DNA of 64,000 nt from Dactylis glomerata. Taxonomy: Eukaryota; Streptophyta; Magnoliopsida; Poales; Poaceae. The notes under the pieces are model-generated. The model was not told the DNA's origin. It saw only the letters and a program-made list of their open reading frames with translations, and made no database searches. Where the stretch lies: the NCBI GenBank assembly GCA_007115705.1, contig QXEO01000143.1:6989434-7053433 (forward strand). The letters run 5' to 3'. Both the position numbers and the translations under genes were made by a program. Positions 24,555 through 35,344 of the stretch are shown here, piece after piece. Numbering within the stretch: position 1 is the first letter of the stretch; each line of letters opens with the position of its first letter.

Positions 24555-25406
24555 TCAAATGTATGGAGCTACAAACTCATTCAGGTGGTGCACATCGACA
24601 TAATAAGAACAATGTGATGCATCAGCTTCACCCAACGACCCGTGTAGTAGCCCAATTACCTCACCAGCGCCATTGAAGAGTGGACCACCAGAAGAACCTT
24701 TCTCGACTCCCATGTTAACCTCTAGCAGATCCATATTGTATTCATTGGGGTTAGGTTCAATAATTTCCCTGCTTGTCCTCATGGTAGAGGTCTGACCTTC
24801 AGTTCGCTTTCTATGCTTGTAAGAAGGCCATGAAAGAAGCAAACATTTGCTTATCTTATCTCCAAAGGCTTCTCTGCTCAAGCGGACGGAGCAGTGGCTG
24901 CTATGACACACTACCCCTTGCCTATCCCTCAAGGTATGTTTCAATACATCCACTAGCATCAGATCATGACCACAATCGATAGCTACTATTTTTGCTTTGG
25001 CATAGCACCTTTGGCCAATCGAACCTCCATCACGATATCGCTGCTCAAGATGGTCGCAACATACCGTCGTCGCAATCAACTGGTTGGCTGTGTCCACAGA
25101 AATGGGATGTGATCGCTTGAACAGATGCCCCAATCCGTGAGCACAAGTGAGAAGCCGTAAGCGATGAGGATGATCCGCTACGACAAAACCAGTACAACAT
25201 GTCCCATTGACTCTATCATCACTCTTGGCACGCTTGGTCGTCACAGGATGGACTTCATTCACCAAAGATGTGATCATCTCAATCTTATCTAGCCTCGGCA
25301 ATAACCTAATGAAGAAGATTGATTCTGTATGCTTATTAGTCAGCCAGGTTGAGAGATTTGAGTCGAACTCAGATGGGGCTTGGGCAGCAGGTACAGGGGC
25401 GGCCAT
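24555..25406 (-). CDS. Trypsin-like serine protease domain protein, intact triad
   Basis: A single-exon CDS of 283 residues. The start ATG at 25406 has an in-frame TAG three codons upstream and follows a likely acceptor (CACTCACAG ending at 25423), so upstream exons are non-coding. A chymotrypsin-fold triad is visible: His90 in LLTCAHGLG, Asp148 in CGHDLMLVDV and Ser239 in EKGSSGGPLFNGAGEVIGLL. The last block also shows the usual hydrophobic strand after the Ser motif. No signal peptide is evident; the N-terminus is MAAPVPAAQAPSEFD. No PDZ domain is present. Plants have several such soluble trypsin-like proteins of unknown substrate; a Cys-rich central part (TVCCDHL, VVCHSSHCS) is notable. 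It differs from the HtrA-like gene at 4981, which has lost the Ser. Confidence 0.82.
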   Translation of the reverse strand: MAAPVPAAQAPSEFDSNLSTWLTNKHTESIFFIRLLPRLDKIEMITSLVNEVHPVTTKRAKSDDRVNGTCCTGFVVADHPHRLRLLTCAHGLGHLFKRSHPISVDTANQLIATTVCCDHLEQRYRDGGSIGQRCYAKAKIVAIDCGHDLMLVDVLKHTLRDRQGVVCHSSHCSVRLSREAFGDKISKCLLLSWPSYKHRKRTEGQTSTMRTSREIIEPNPNEYNMDLLEVNMGVEKGSSGGPLFNGAGEVIGLLHGSLGEADASHCSYYVDVHHLNEFVAPYI

Positions 25407-25422
25407 GTGAGGCTAAGCTGGT

Positions 25423-25740
25423 CTGTGAGTGAAGGCAGCTGCAAAAAAGGTTACAATTACACAAGAGAACAGGCAAGCATATTTCTGGAGGGATGCTATA
25501 AAGTTATATTGATCACTACACCTACAAACTTTTGTTGTGTTGATTACCCCAGGCTATGCAACTGATGCACACAGCCTAAATTTATTGCAAAGTATAATCT
25601 ATACAGTTGGTATTAAAACAGGAGAAAACCTTGTGTAGACCAACCACAAGTGGCAATTATATACTTCACTGATTCTGTAGATTATTGGTGAAACAACAGG
25701 AGAAGGGGAAGGCATGAGGTACAAGGAGGCGAACTCTCAC
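25423..25740 (-). other. Putative leader intron of the protease gene (nearest the CDS)
   Basis: This lies between the CDS-exon acceptor at 25423 and the donor of leader unit a1. It contains no coding signal. Confidence 0.4.
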
Positions 25741-25881
25741 CAAATGTCGAAGGCTGGTGAACTCGGGCAGCAAATTGACAGAGTAAATCTTAGTGATATG
25801 ACCGTCGCTTGAAGGGTGGGGTGCTTTAGTGTCTAACATGCAGCAGTTTACCTCCTTTGCTGATTCCCCAAAACAGAAACC
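25741..25881 (-). other. Leader exon-like unit a1 (141 bp)
   Basis: On the minus strand it follows ATGCTGCAG and ends before GTGAG. It carries the shared core GGAATCAGCAAAGGAGGTAA then ACTGCTGCA. It is paired with unit a2. An untranslated exon is likely because a stop precedes the protease ATG in frame. Confidence 0.5.
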
Positions 25882-26179
25882 CTGCAGCATAAGTACGTGA
25901 GATGCTTGCGGAGATAGCAGAAATTCATTAACTATTTGATGAATATAGCAATTCGTGAACTAGAATTCTCCAAGAAAGAGAACATGACGGTCTGCTGATG
26001 TGCTACATTACAGAAATAAAATGCATAGCACTAGAAGTTATTAAACCGTGAGTGGGATCTTTATGAGCAAGACAGGGACATGCTTTGCTGATCCATCGCA
26101 GTTATGAAACCAAGGTAAACAATAACAAACATAAGGATACAGTATGGTAAATGGAGCAACAAGTTATCTATAACTACAT

Positions 26180-26235
26180 TACTATTTCGTACAGAGGCAT
26201 AATCAACTACTATTTCGTACAGTGGCATAATCAAC
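26180..26235 (+). repeat. 28-bp tandem duplication
   Basis: ACTATTTCGTACAGWGGCAT followed by AATCAACT occurs at 26180-26207 and 26208-26235 with a single difference. A single-copy version lies near 28313 in the duplicated cassette. Confidence 0.85.
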
Positions 26236-26489
26236 TACCTTACTGGTAATCAAATAAGAAAGGTTCACATATTGGAACAGAGAGCGTTAAGCTGAGTTGG
26301 GCATTGGGGGATTTCGTTGTGCAGAAGCCACCAAAACAGACAGAGTACTCAGATTCATCAGTTTCAAATGTAACTATCTAAACAACTATGACTTATCTCG
26401 TTTGGGTTGGTGCTTGATTACTACTGCTGTTGTATTTACAGCATGCTCCAAGGGGAGGAGGTTAAGAAGAGGGGGGCGGCGGTGCTCAC

Positions 26490-26580
26490 CACGCCAGAAA
26501 GGCACTGCAGTGGGTCAATGAGGACGGCGCGGTGGACTTGCAGCAGTTCTCCGGCGTTACTGATTACCCAAAACGAAACC
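26490..26580 (-). other. Leader exon-like unit b1 (91 bp)
   Basis: It follows TTATGCCGCAG and ends before GTGAG on the minus strand. It contains the shared core (GTAATCAGTAACGCCGGAGA then ACTGCTGCA). It has exactly the same length as unit b2. Confidence 0.5.
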
Positions 26581-26657
26581 CTGCGGCATAAATTCGTGAG
26601 ATGCCTTGGAGAGTGCGGAAATGGAGGGTGGAGGAGGTTCAGTGAGGGGTAGCTCAC

Positions 26658-26746
26658 CAGGGTGGAAGGGAGAGGTGGAGGTAGTCGCGCAGCCGACCGT
26701 GCAGCAGTTTGCCTCAGTTGCTGATTCTTCAAAACAGGAGAAAACC
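26658..26746 (-). other. Leader exon-like unit c1 (89 bp)
   Basis: It contains AAGAATCAGCAACTGAGGCA then ACTGCTGCA and ends before GTGAGCT on the minus strand. It is paired with unit c2. Confidence 0.45.
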
Positions 26747-26854
26747 CTCTGTAGACCAACCACAAGTGGCAATTATACTTCACTGATTCTATAGATTCTT
26801 GGTGAAACAACATGAGAAGGGGAAGACATGAGGCACGAGGAGGCGAAATCTCAC

Positions 26855-26997
26855 CAAATGTGGAAGGCTGGTGAACTTGGGCAGCAAATTGACGCAGAGT
26901 AAATTGTAGGGATGCAGCCGCCGCTTGAAGGGCGGTGTGCTTGAGTGGCTGACATGCAACAGTTCACCTTCTTTGCTGATTCCCCAAAACGGAACCC
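26855..26997 (-). other. Leader exon-like unit a2 (143 bp)
   Basis: It is close to unit a1 (141 bp), with the same acceptor context ATGCTGCAG and the same GTGAG donor. The core reads GGAATCAGCAAAGAAGGTGA then ACTGTTGCA. Confidence 0.5.
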
Positions 26998-27003
26998 CTG
27001 CAG

Positions 27004-28514
27004 CATAAGTACGTGAGATGCTTGCGGAGCTAGCAGCAATTCATTAACTATTTGATGACTACAGCAATTCATGAACTAGAATTCTCCAAGAAACAGAACA
27101 TGATGCACTACATTACAGAAATAAAATGCATAACACTAGAAGTTATTAAAATTGTGAATGTGACCTTTATGAGCAAGACAGGGACATGGCTTTGCTGATC
27201 CATCGCAGTTATGAAAGCGAGGTAAACGATAACAAACATAAGGATTACAGTATGGCATTTAACACTTCTTTTTTTTTTAGCTGAAAAGAGTGGAGTGTAG
27301 GTACTGCTATAAAAGCTATATCGATTAACCTTGCTACAAACTTTGTGTTGTCTGATTATACATATGCATAAAGCGAAAAGGCAAAACCGCATACTTATGC
27401 GGGTCTCAGTTTTATCTCGCACCATCCAACTTGCTTTATGATTCCGTGCGTTGGTTTCTACATGTTTTAGAAAGCCCCCTCAATCACAACAATTTTTAAT
27501 AGTCCCTATTATTTTGCACAAAACACCCCATGTTTTACTTTAATCTGTCATTACACCCCCTTACACTTTGCTACTCTTGTTCCTGTAAATTTTGCACCGC
27601 ACCTACTGAAGTAGAACAGAGCAACGGAACCTAACCAAAATAGAGCCGTTCATACAAAAAACAAATAGCTAGATGAACACTTTCCATTTAATTCTGAACA
27701 AAAAACGTAATTATATGTACAAGTCTGGAGCATTTCTTGAACAATATCTGGACGTTACTCCAGTACGTTAATTGGATCACATCTGAGAGTACGTACTGTT
27801 TATGCCATCAAGAAACAAATGCGACTACTAACTAGAATTAGCATTTTAGATCTACATGTTTTTATCCAGGTACCAATTTCACAGCACTTATATTCAGGTT
27901 TGTGAATAATGTGCCAAGAAAAGATTACAGATTCACCATATAATTTCGTTCTGAAAACACTCCAAGATTAGCGAAACACGTGATTATGTTGATTAATTAT
28001 TTGTGTTCGTGGTCATTTCACATCTGGACAAACCAAAAAATGTAAAGCTACAGCAAATTATATAGTAATTAGGGAAAGTTCCACCAATTTTGGATATGTA
28101 CCAGGAACACTGAAAAATTAACCGTGCATCAACAAAATCAAGGGAAAATACGAAATTCAATCAATTAGCAATGCATTGATGGTTTATGATAATGACTGCC
28201 AAAAAGGCCGAACAGTGTCATGTAAATGGTTTAAGTGCAGATACATATTAGTGCTTAACGTTGCAGTACCAGAAATACGCAGTGCATAAATGGAGCAACA
28301 AGTTATCTATACATTACTATTTCGTACAGTGGCATGATCAAATACCTTATTGGTAATCAAATAAGAAAGGTTCACATGGAACAGAAAGCGTTAAACTGAG
28401 TTGGGCATTGGGGGATTTCGTTGTGCAGATGCCACCAAAACAGACAGTGTACTCAGATTCATCAGTTTCAGGCATGCTCCAAGAGGAGGAGGTTCAGAAG
28501 GGGGGGTGGCTCAC
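27004..28514. other. Putative leader intron, ~1.5 kb
   Basis: No coding signal. The left 250 bp repeats sequence at 25890-26125 and the right 240 bp repeats 26150-26490; the middle is single-copy and AT-rich. Confidence 0.4.
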
Positions 28515-28605
28515 CACGCCAAAAAGGCACTGCAATGTGTCGATGAGGACGGCGTGGCGGACTTGCAGCAGTTCTCCGCCGTTAGTGATTCCCCAAGACG
28601 TAACC
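28515..28605 (-). other. Leader exon-like unit b2 (91 bp)
   Basis: It matches b1 in length and context: acceptor TTATGCCGCAG, donor GTGAGCC. The core reads GGAATCACTAACGGCGGAGA then ACTGCTGCA. Confidence 0.5.
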
Positions 28606-28682
28606 CTGCGGCATAAATCCGTTAGATGCCTTGGAGAGTGCGGAAATGGAGGGTGGAGCAGGTTCTGCGAGGGGCAGCTCAC

Positions 28683-28750
28683 CAGGGCGGAAGGGAGAGG
28701 TCGACTCGCGCAGCCAACCGTGCAGCAGTTCGCCCCCGTTGCTGATTCTC
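28683..28750 (-). other. Leader exon-like unit c2 (68 bp)
   Basis: The acceptor is GCTTCAG and the donor GTGAGCT. The core reads AGAATCAGCAACGGGGGCGA then ACTGCTGCA. It is the sixth copy of the shared core. Confidence 0.45.
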
Positions 28751-28837
28751 CTGAAGCATTAATCCGGAGATACCTTAAGGAGATGATACGGGAAGGTGGG
28801 AGAAGGAGTAGGTTGAGCAAGGGCCCGGCTTGCTCAC

Positions 28838-29260
28838 CTGGTCACGCCGTGAGAAGAGGAGGACGGCGGACGATGCAGCACACGCCGGGAGAGGTGGAGG
28901 TGCTCCCGAGGCGGAGAGGCTGCCCAGGGCACGAGTTGGCAGCGGTCGCGCGCGCCCTAGTACACAGAGGAGGACACCACGGGAGGACGAGGCGGCGAGG
29001 TGGAGGGGCTCGCGCGGCGGAGGTGGCGAGATGGAGATGCTCGCGCGGCGGAGGCGGCGACGGGGAGGTGCTCGCGTGGCGGAGGCGGCTGCGGGATGCG
29101 GCGGCGGAGGCGGCTGCGGGACGCGGCGGCGAGGCGAGGGTTACTTGCTTCTCCCTCCTCCTCCCGCCGCTGCCTCGATCGAAATGTTGGTGCGGAACCG
29201 GAGTGGGGGAGGGATTGGGGTTTTGGGCCTGGGCTTTCGTGTCGAGAAGCTTCCCCTTGA
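28838..29260 (-). promoter_or_regulatory. GC-rich first exon or promoter block of the protease gene
   Basis: It is strongly CpG-rich compared with the flanks and ends on the minus strand at GACCAG/GTGAGC, a good donor, just upstream of the six leader units. It contains imperfect tandem copies of CTCGCGCGGCGGAGG between about 29008 and 29130. Long frames here are composition artefacts. The role as transcription start region is inferred. Confidence 0.4.
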
Positions 29261-29330
29261 TTTTTCTAGGACAAATACTTCTTCAAGTAAACAAAACAGT
29301 GGATGATAGTGGATGTGTATTGCTGATTCA

Positions 29331-29624
29331 GGTCTTGTTTACTTCTAGGATATTTGAGGATACGCGGAGAAAATTATTTTGTATCTCGAAATTTCTCCGA
29401 TAGGTTGTTTACTAGTTTGAATTTTAAAGGGATAATCTCGGGATATCCCCACAAATTCCCTCCACTCTAGTGTATTTTTTTGGCTAGATTAAAAACTCAT
29501 CATCATGGTAGAGTATTTTTGGGAAAAAGTATTTGAGGGGATTTAAGAGTATTGGGTGAACACCAAATCCCCATATATTCCAACATCTTTTAAAGGTGAA
29601 AATACCGGAGAAGTAAATAAGACT
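29331..29624. mobile_element. MITE-like element with GTCTTRTTTACTTCT ends
   Basis: The left end reads GGTCTTGTTTACTTCTAGG. The right end, reverse-complemented, reads GTCTTATTTACTTCTCCGG. The length is about 293 bp, AT-rich and non-coding. The target duplication is unclear, so the superfamily is not assigned. Confidence 0.6.
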
Positions 29625-31117
29625 TCAAGGAGGTACTGCACCAACATGAACATGAAGGTGTGGGGGATCGCAGTCTAGCTCAGATTGCGGGTTTCAGAGA
29701 AGCTACCGATGTCTGTGGTCTCGCAGATTTGGGTTTCGAGGAGAATAGTTGGACGTTTGAGAAACATGTAGCGGGAGGAATGTTTTGCAGGGTTCGCCTG
29801 GACCAGGCCCTAGCGACGGCGGACTAGAGTGCAAGATTTCCGTTGGCCACTCTACGTCATCTGACAGGTGCCTCTTCAGATAATTGTCCAATCTTCTTGA
29901 GATGGCGGGAGTCGACAAGGCAACGACGAACAACTGAAGGAAAAAATCTTCAGGTATGAGATGATGTGGGAATCACATGAAGAATTCAAACCTTTCCTTG
30001 ATGAGGCGTGGCAGGCGGGAGGCAAGGCCACGTCAATGGTCGAGCTGAAGGAGAAACTTGGCCGTGTATCGGGATCACTAGATGGATGGATGGGGGAAAA
30101 CGACCTTTGGGCATGTCCAAAGGGAGATACGCATGCTCAATGATCGGCTATCTGTGTTACGTGCGGACGGAGCCAGAATACAACCATCATACGAGGAGAC
30201 GAAGATTACCGAGCGTTTGGTTGATTTGTATCAACGCGAGGAGGTTATGTGGCACTAGAGTTCCTGAGTATAGTGGCTTGTTGAAGGCGAGAAGAACACA
30301 CACTTTTTTTTCACCTGAGAGCAAGTCAGAGAAAGAAGAAGAATAAATCTGTAGGCTCAAACGGCCGGATGGAGTCTTGACAGATGACGAAAAAAAACCC
30401 CCCGTGCCCCCCGTCGTCTCCCCACGCGAGGCGACAGGGGCGGCGACCAACCCTCGTTCCTCCAGCCACCCCTTCCCCGCTCTCTCCCCTCCTGCCGCCG
30501 CCGGCGGGTGCCGCCAGGTGTTGCCCGCGCGGTGCCGCTGCGGGGCCGGCGGTGGCGGCCCTTTTCCTTTACCCGTCGCAGAGATCTCGGCCTGGGAGGG
30601 TTTCTTGGCGGCGGTGCTCCCAGTCCGGCGGAGCTCCGGCGAGGCCCGGATGGCGGCGGCGTGGCGGCGCTGCTACTTGGCGGCGGGGAGGTCTTGACCT
30701 GGCCTTGGCTGACGGCAGCCTGCAGGCCCAGATCTAGGCCCTTTGGGCCCGATCTGGGTCAGGGCGGGCTGCCTGGCCCGGTCTAGGTTGTGACTACCTC
30801 CGGTTGGTATGAGGATAGCTCGAGATGAGGGTGACGGCAACAGGAGCTGCGTCTGCTGCAGCGTGGCGGCGGGTCTTCACGGGCCCGGTTTGGGTCCGGC
30901 CGGGCAGGTGGCCTGGTGTGCTCCTGCTGCTGCGTCCGGTCTGCTACTGCCTATGGCAGTGGAGGTTGTTCCCTCCCACGCAGCTGCGGTTCTGTCGCCT
31001 CTTGTCCTTGATGCTTCTCTTGGTCCGGTTGGCCTCACAAAGTTTGCCATAGTGAGACGGCGGTTATGACTGCAAGACTGTGTTGGCGTATGTTGGTGGG
31101 CGGCAAGTTTTGTGGAG

Positions 31118-32761
31118 TGATACGTCTCCAACGTATCTATAATTTTTGATGCTCCATGCTTGTTTTTACACCATTTGCCTAATGTTTCGTTATACTTTGT
31201 GGCACTTTTATGCATTTTCCGGAACTAACCTATTAACAAGTCGCCACAGTGCCAGTTCCCTGTTTTCTGCTATTTTTGTGTTTCAGAAGTGATACACAGG
31301 AAATATTCTCGGAATTGGACGAAACAAGTTCCTGAAGTCTTATTTTATCCGGGAGCTTCCAGTCATCCGAAGGAGAGAAGGAGAGGGGCCACCAGGGCCC
31401 CTCACACCTGGCTGGCGCGGCCCAGCCCCTGGCCGCGCCGCCATGGTGTGAGGAGGCCTGGGGCCACCTCTGACATCGCCCCTTCGCCTATAAAGACCCC
31501 CCGACGGGAAAAACCTAAGGACCCGATCAATTTTCCAGAACACATCGCGATCCGCCGCCGCCGTCGACCCGAAGATCGGGAGGGTCCAGAAGCTCTTCCC
31601 GGCACCCTGCCGGAGAGGGGAATCGCCACCGGAGGTCTTCTTCATCGCCATGCTTGCCTCCGGAGCGATGAGTGAGTAGTCTACCTAGGACTATGGGTCC
31701 ATAGCAGTAGCTAGATGGTTGTCTTCTCCACCATGTGTTTCATGTTTAGATCTCATGAGCTGCCCTACATGATTGAGATCACCGTTATGTAATTCTACAT
31801 GTTTGGTTTGTTGGGATCCGATGAATATTGGTGTTATGATTGAGTTGCTGTACTGAATTATATCTTTTGTTATCTCTATGTTGTTTATGATCTTGCATGC
31901 TCTCCGTTGTTAGTAGCTATCTTGGCCGAGTAGTTGCTAGTGACTCCAAGAGGGGGTATTTATGCTCGATAGTGGGTTCATGCCTCTATTTAACCTGGGG
32001 GGGTGACAGAAACCTCTAAGGTTGTAGATGTGCTGTTGCTACTAGGGAGAAAACAACATTCATATGCTCAAGGACATATACTTTGTTTACATTACACACT
32101 TTGCTTAATGCAATTATCTGTTGTTCGCAACTTAATACTTGTGGAGTTCTCGGATTGATTTGCCAGAAGTGGATTATTAGTCATAGATGCAGTTGGATGG
32201 CGGTCTATGTATTTTGTTGTAATGCCCAGAGTAAATCTCATAGTGATCTTCTTGACATATCACGTTTATCTTTATTCTATCAATTGCCCAACTGTAATTT
32301 GTTTACCCAGCATGTGTTAATTATCTTATGGAGAGACACCACTAGTGAACTGTGGACCCCGGTCCTATTTCCATCATATTGCTATCACGTGTTTACTTTA
32401 CTCGCACTATTTACTTTACTCGCATACTCTACTATTTTCCACTCGATACGCTCATAACCTTTGTTTCAAGCAAACCGGTGAGATTGACAACCTCATCGCA
32501 AGTTGGGAACAAAGTACTTGGTTGTGTTGTGTGCAGGTTCCGCATTACAGCTAGCAAGCAAAGCTTGGACGAGGCGCCATATATAAATTGTCCGAAGCTA
32601 TCGTAAACTAGCAAGCATCACCTTCAGTCGTTATTGTCCCTTCTCTCCAAGAACGATAAACCTTGGTTTCTTAACTGAGGGAAAACCAGCTGCTATACTC
32701 ATCACACCTTCCTCTTGGGGTTCCCAACGGGCTGGTTGTTCACCACGCACAAGGACCATCA
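31118..32761 (+). repeat. 5' LTR of the 8.3-kb element
   Basis: It starts TGATACGTCTCCAACGTATC (a GATACGT/ACGTATC inverted repeat with a 5-nt spacer) and ends GACCATCA. TATAAA at 31489-31494 is the likely promoter. Confidence 0.95.
31489..31494 (+). promoter_or_regulatory. LTR TATA box
   Basis: TATAAA follows CCTTCGCC and is conserved in position in the 3' LTR (38169-38174) and the LTR at 56449 (56819-56824). Confidence 0.6.
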
Positions 32762-32771
32762 GTTGTTTTTC

Positions 32772-32789
32772 TGGCGCCGTTGCCGGGGA
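32772..32789 (+). other. Primer binding site, tRNA-Asp, perfect 18 nt
   Basis: TGGCGCCGTTGCCGGGGA is the exact complement of the 3' end of plant tRNA-Asp(GUC) including CCA. It lies 10 nt after the LTR. Confidence 0.88.
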
Positions 32790-32946
32790 GATTGGAAGAC
32801 TTCTGCGAGGGGAGTTTTCGCACGCACATCCTTTACTTTGTTATTGCTTTGCTTTACTTTATTTATTTTACCTGCATTGTTTTATATCAAAAACCCAAAA
32901 AAATTAGAATCCTTGGTAGTTGTTATTTCTTTACTTTTAGTTCATC

Positions 32947-33540
32947 ATGTTGATCCCTAAGTACGTTCTGGAGGACCTCTTAGTAGGTAGTGGTTCAATT
33001 ATTGGAAAAAGTAACATTGAGGAGTTCTTTAATCACATTAGTATGCATAAGGAAGTTGAGGAAAAATCTTTGGTTAAGCTAGCTCCTAGTATTGAAGTTG
33101 CTTCTGCTTATTTGATTCACATGTTGGAAACTAGGTTTGCTAGTCTTAATCCTTTTATGCAATATATGTTCCTTAAGCTTCATGAAATTGAAGATCCTGA
33201 AAAGAAAGCTTTTATTTTGGAAGCTTTGCGCTTAGAATTTAAAGATGTCGTTATTGAAGCTAGAAAAGTTCTTAAACGATTTAATAAACTCGGTTCACCT
33301 ATAAAGGATATTGGTACTAACGATGAAGGAGCCAAAATACTTATACCTAGCAAACTCTTGGGATTATGTGAAGCTTTCGAAAATAATTTTGACTGGATCT
33401 GTCCCAAAAATCTTTTTTATGATTTGAGTGAACCAAAGCGTGATCACAAAGGGTCTTCTAAAACTTATGTGGATGAAATACAATGCCTTATTGACAAGAC
33501 CTCTGTAGTTGATCTTAATGCTTCTTCTGATGTTACTTGA
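32947..33540 (+). CDS. Uncharacterised 197-aa ORF of the non-autonomous LTR element
   Basis: The only intact ORF in the element, starting at the place where gag starts in the related elements at 1651 and 56449. The leader before it is alignable with those elements and diverges at the start codon. The product is mostly helical-looking and charged (NIEEFFNHISMHKEVEEKSL, PEKKAFILEALRLEFKDVVI, EARKVLKRFNKL), ends DKTSVVDLNASSDVT, and has no zinc knuckle, protease or RT motif and no signal peptide. I do not recognise the family. Its openness in an element with about 2% LTR divergence may reflect youth or selection. It might be a diverged structural protein, an RNA-binding factor or a captured host gene; none is shown. 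Confidence 0.6.
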   Translation: MLIPKYVLEDLLVGSGSIIGKSNIEEFFNHISMHKEVEEKSLVKLAPSIEVASAYLIHMLETRFASLNPFMQYMFLKLHEIEDPEKKAFILEALRLEFKDVVIEARKVLKRFNKLGSPIKDIGTNDEGAKILIPSKLLGLCEAFENNFDWICPKNLFYDLSEPKRDHKGSSKTYVDEIQCLIDKTSVVDLNASSDVT

Positions 33541-35339
33541 TTCGCAATTTTCTGCGCCTAGCTCAAAGGCGTTAAAGAAAAGCACTCTTGGGAGATAACC
33601 CAATGTTTTATTTTCAGTACTTTTTCTTTTATTTGAGTCTTGGAAGTCATTACTACTGTAATGACCACTCCTTATCTTGTTTATTTTATTTTTGTGCCAA
33701 GAGAAGCCTCTAATTCGAGTGAGGTAAAGATTTGGGGATGTTGCTGTCCTGAAACTGTTTTCGGTGCTGCACCGTAAAAATTCATATAAATTCTCTGTAT
33801 ATCTTTTGGACCTGCGATTTCTTGTGCATATGCCCCAGGTTATATCCAAACGTTCGTTAGTTTAACATTTTTTTATTTGAGCAACAGAAAACCCCTCAAA
33901 AATTCGTCCTTTGTCAGCTGTTCTGTTTTGACAGATTTATCGCTTTATCGCTTTCTTTTGAGTTCTTTTGATCATGGAACTTTTGGGGAGGTTCTATAGT
34001 AGTATTTGCTATATATGTGGTGGTTTTGAGTTGAAACCTGAAGCAAAAAGAGGTTGATTATATGTTATGCCTACACTAATGTTGCTAATGGATTTGTGTT
34101 TAGTTTTGTATGAAGGAAGTTTTCAAGTGTAGGGATTGGAGAACGATGAGATGGGTTGAAGAATGGACAAAAGATCAAGCTTGGGGATGCCCATGCATCA
34201 CCCCAAGAAATATCCAAGAAGTACAAGCGTCAAAGCTTGGGGATGCCCCCGAGGCACCCCTTCTTCATCGGCAAAAATCAGGTCACCTTTCAAAACACTA
34301 TACTTTTATTGCTTCATGCACTATGTGTTTTTCTTGGAGCGTCAGTTGTTTTAGTTTTCTTAGTTAGTTTGTTTTGTTTGCTGCAATAAATGGTTGGACC
34401 CCAACAAATTTTCTTTGGAGGAGATGTACTCGTTTTCATTTGCAAAGAACACTCCGTTTTCACTCTTATCGTTCATCGAGTGTTCTTCTTTTTCCGCTAC
34501 TGCTTTTGGTTTTCATTTTCGCCTTGATTTGCGTTGAGACCTTGTCATATCTTTTCATCAAGGTGTATTTTTGCCTCTGATCTTTATTGGTTTTCATCAA
34601 AAGAGGTGTCTTTAAAAATTTCAAATGGTGTTGGAAAAGAGAAAAAGCTTTGTGCAAAATAGTGGTACAAGAAAGAGCTTGTGTAGACTGCGGCTTAGGC
34701 TTTTTCATGTCATGCTTGATGTCTTTTTGATAGTATGCTTAGTGGTTTTGCTGTAGCATGACTTGTCTCAAATAACTGAGATTGCTTAATGAGCCTTTGA
34801 AAAAATCATGTGTTGTTTTTATTTTATGGAAGCATTATTTTGGTTTTCTCCTTGATGCTTTATATGGGTTGACTTGGCGCATGCTCACACATGTTAGACT
34901 CTTACAAAGTCGCCAATAGCCTCTATGATTATTTAGTTTTTGACTTTTGATGCCATCTTATGCTTCTTTTAATGTCGCTTTGTCGCTTTGCATGATTATG
35001 GCCATTATTGCTCTCTTAGTTGGTCACTCCCAGTCTTTTGCTAGCCCTCGCCTTGTACTGAGTATGAGCTCTACTCGTGCATCCAACTCCTAAAAGCCAA
35101 AGTTTTCTAAAGTGTCCACCATACATACCTACTAGCAATTTGCTATTCCAAGTAAATTTGACTTGCTTTTATTTTCTCTTCAAATTAAACTCTTACCAGT
35201 GTTATGCGAAATTCGGTCAGTAAAGCTCTCACGAACCGGAAGGCACACTTTACTTTTTCCTGTTCTTAAAAATTTGACATTGTGGTCTCTTATGTTGAGT
35301 TGTTATGCTTGCAAGTTGTAAGTTGGAGACTAGCCCAGC
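33541..35339 (+). other. Non-coding interior of the 8.3-kb element, left part
   Basis: No long conserved frame. It includes the GGCGTTAAAGAAAAGCAC...GGGAGATAACCC motif just after the ORF, and AAGCTTGGGGATGCCC motifs near 34240. Both are widespread in the 3' regions of Triticeae gypsy elements. Confidence 0.55.
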
Positions 35340-35344
35340 CATGC

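Noticed and set aside
24555..25406. Treating the trypsin-like gene as a tandem duplicate of the HtrA-like gene
   Set aside because: It differs in exon number, length and PDZ content, and the active-site blocks are not closely similar; only the fold is shared.
28408..29403. Long plus-strand open frame through the GC-rich block
   Set aside because: It is Arg/Gly-rich composition coding across repeated leader units and tandem repeats, with no domain.
31289..31675. 128-codon frame in the LTR, repeated at 37969-38355
   Set aside because: It lies within the LTR over the promoter and leader; no conserved domain, and the frame is accidental.
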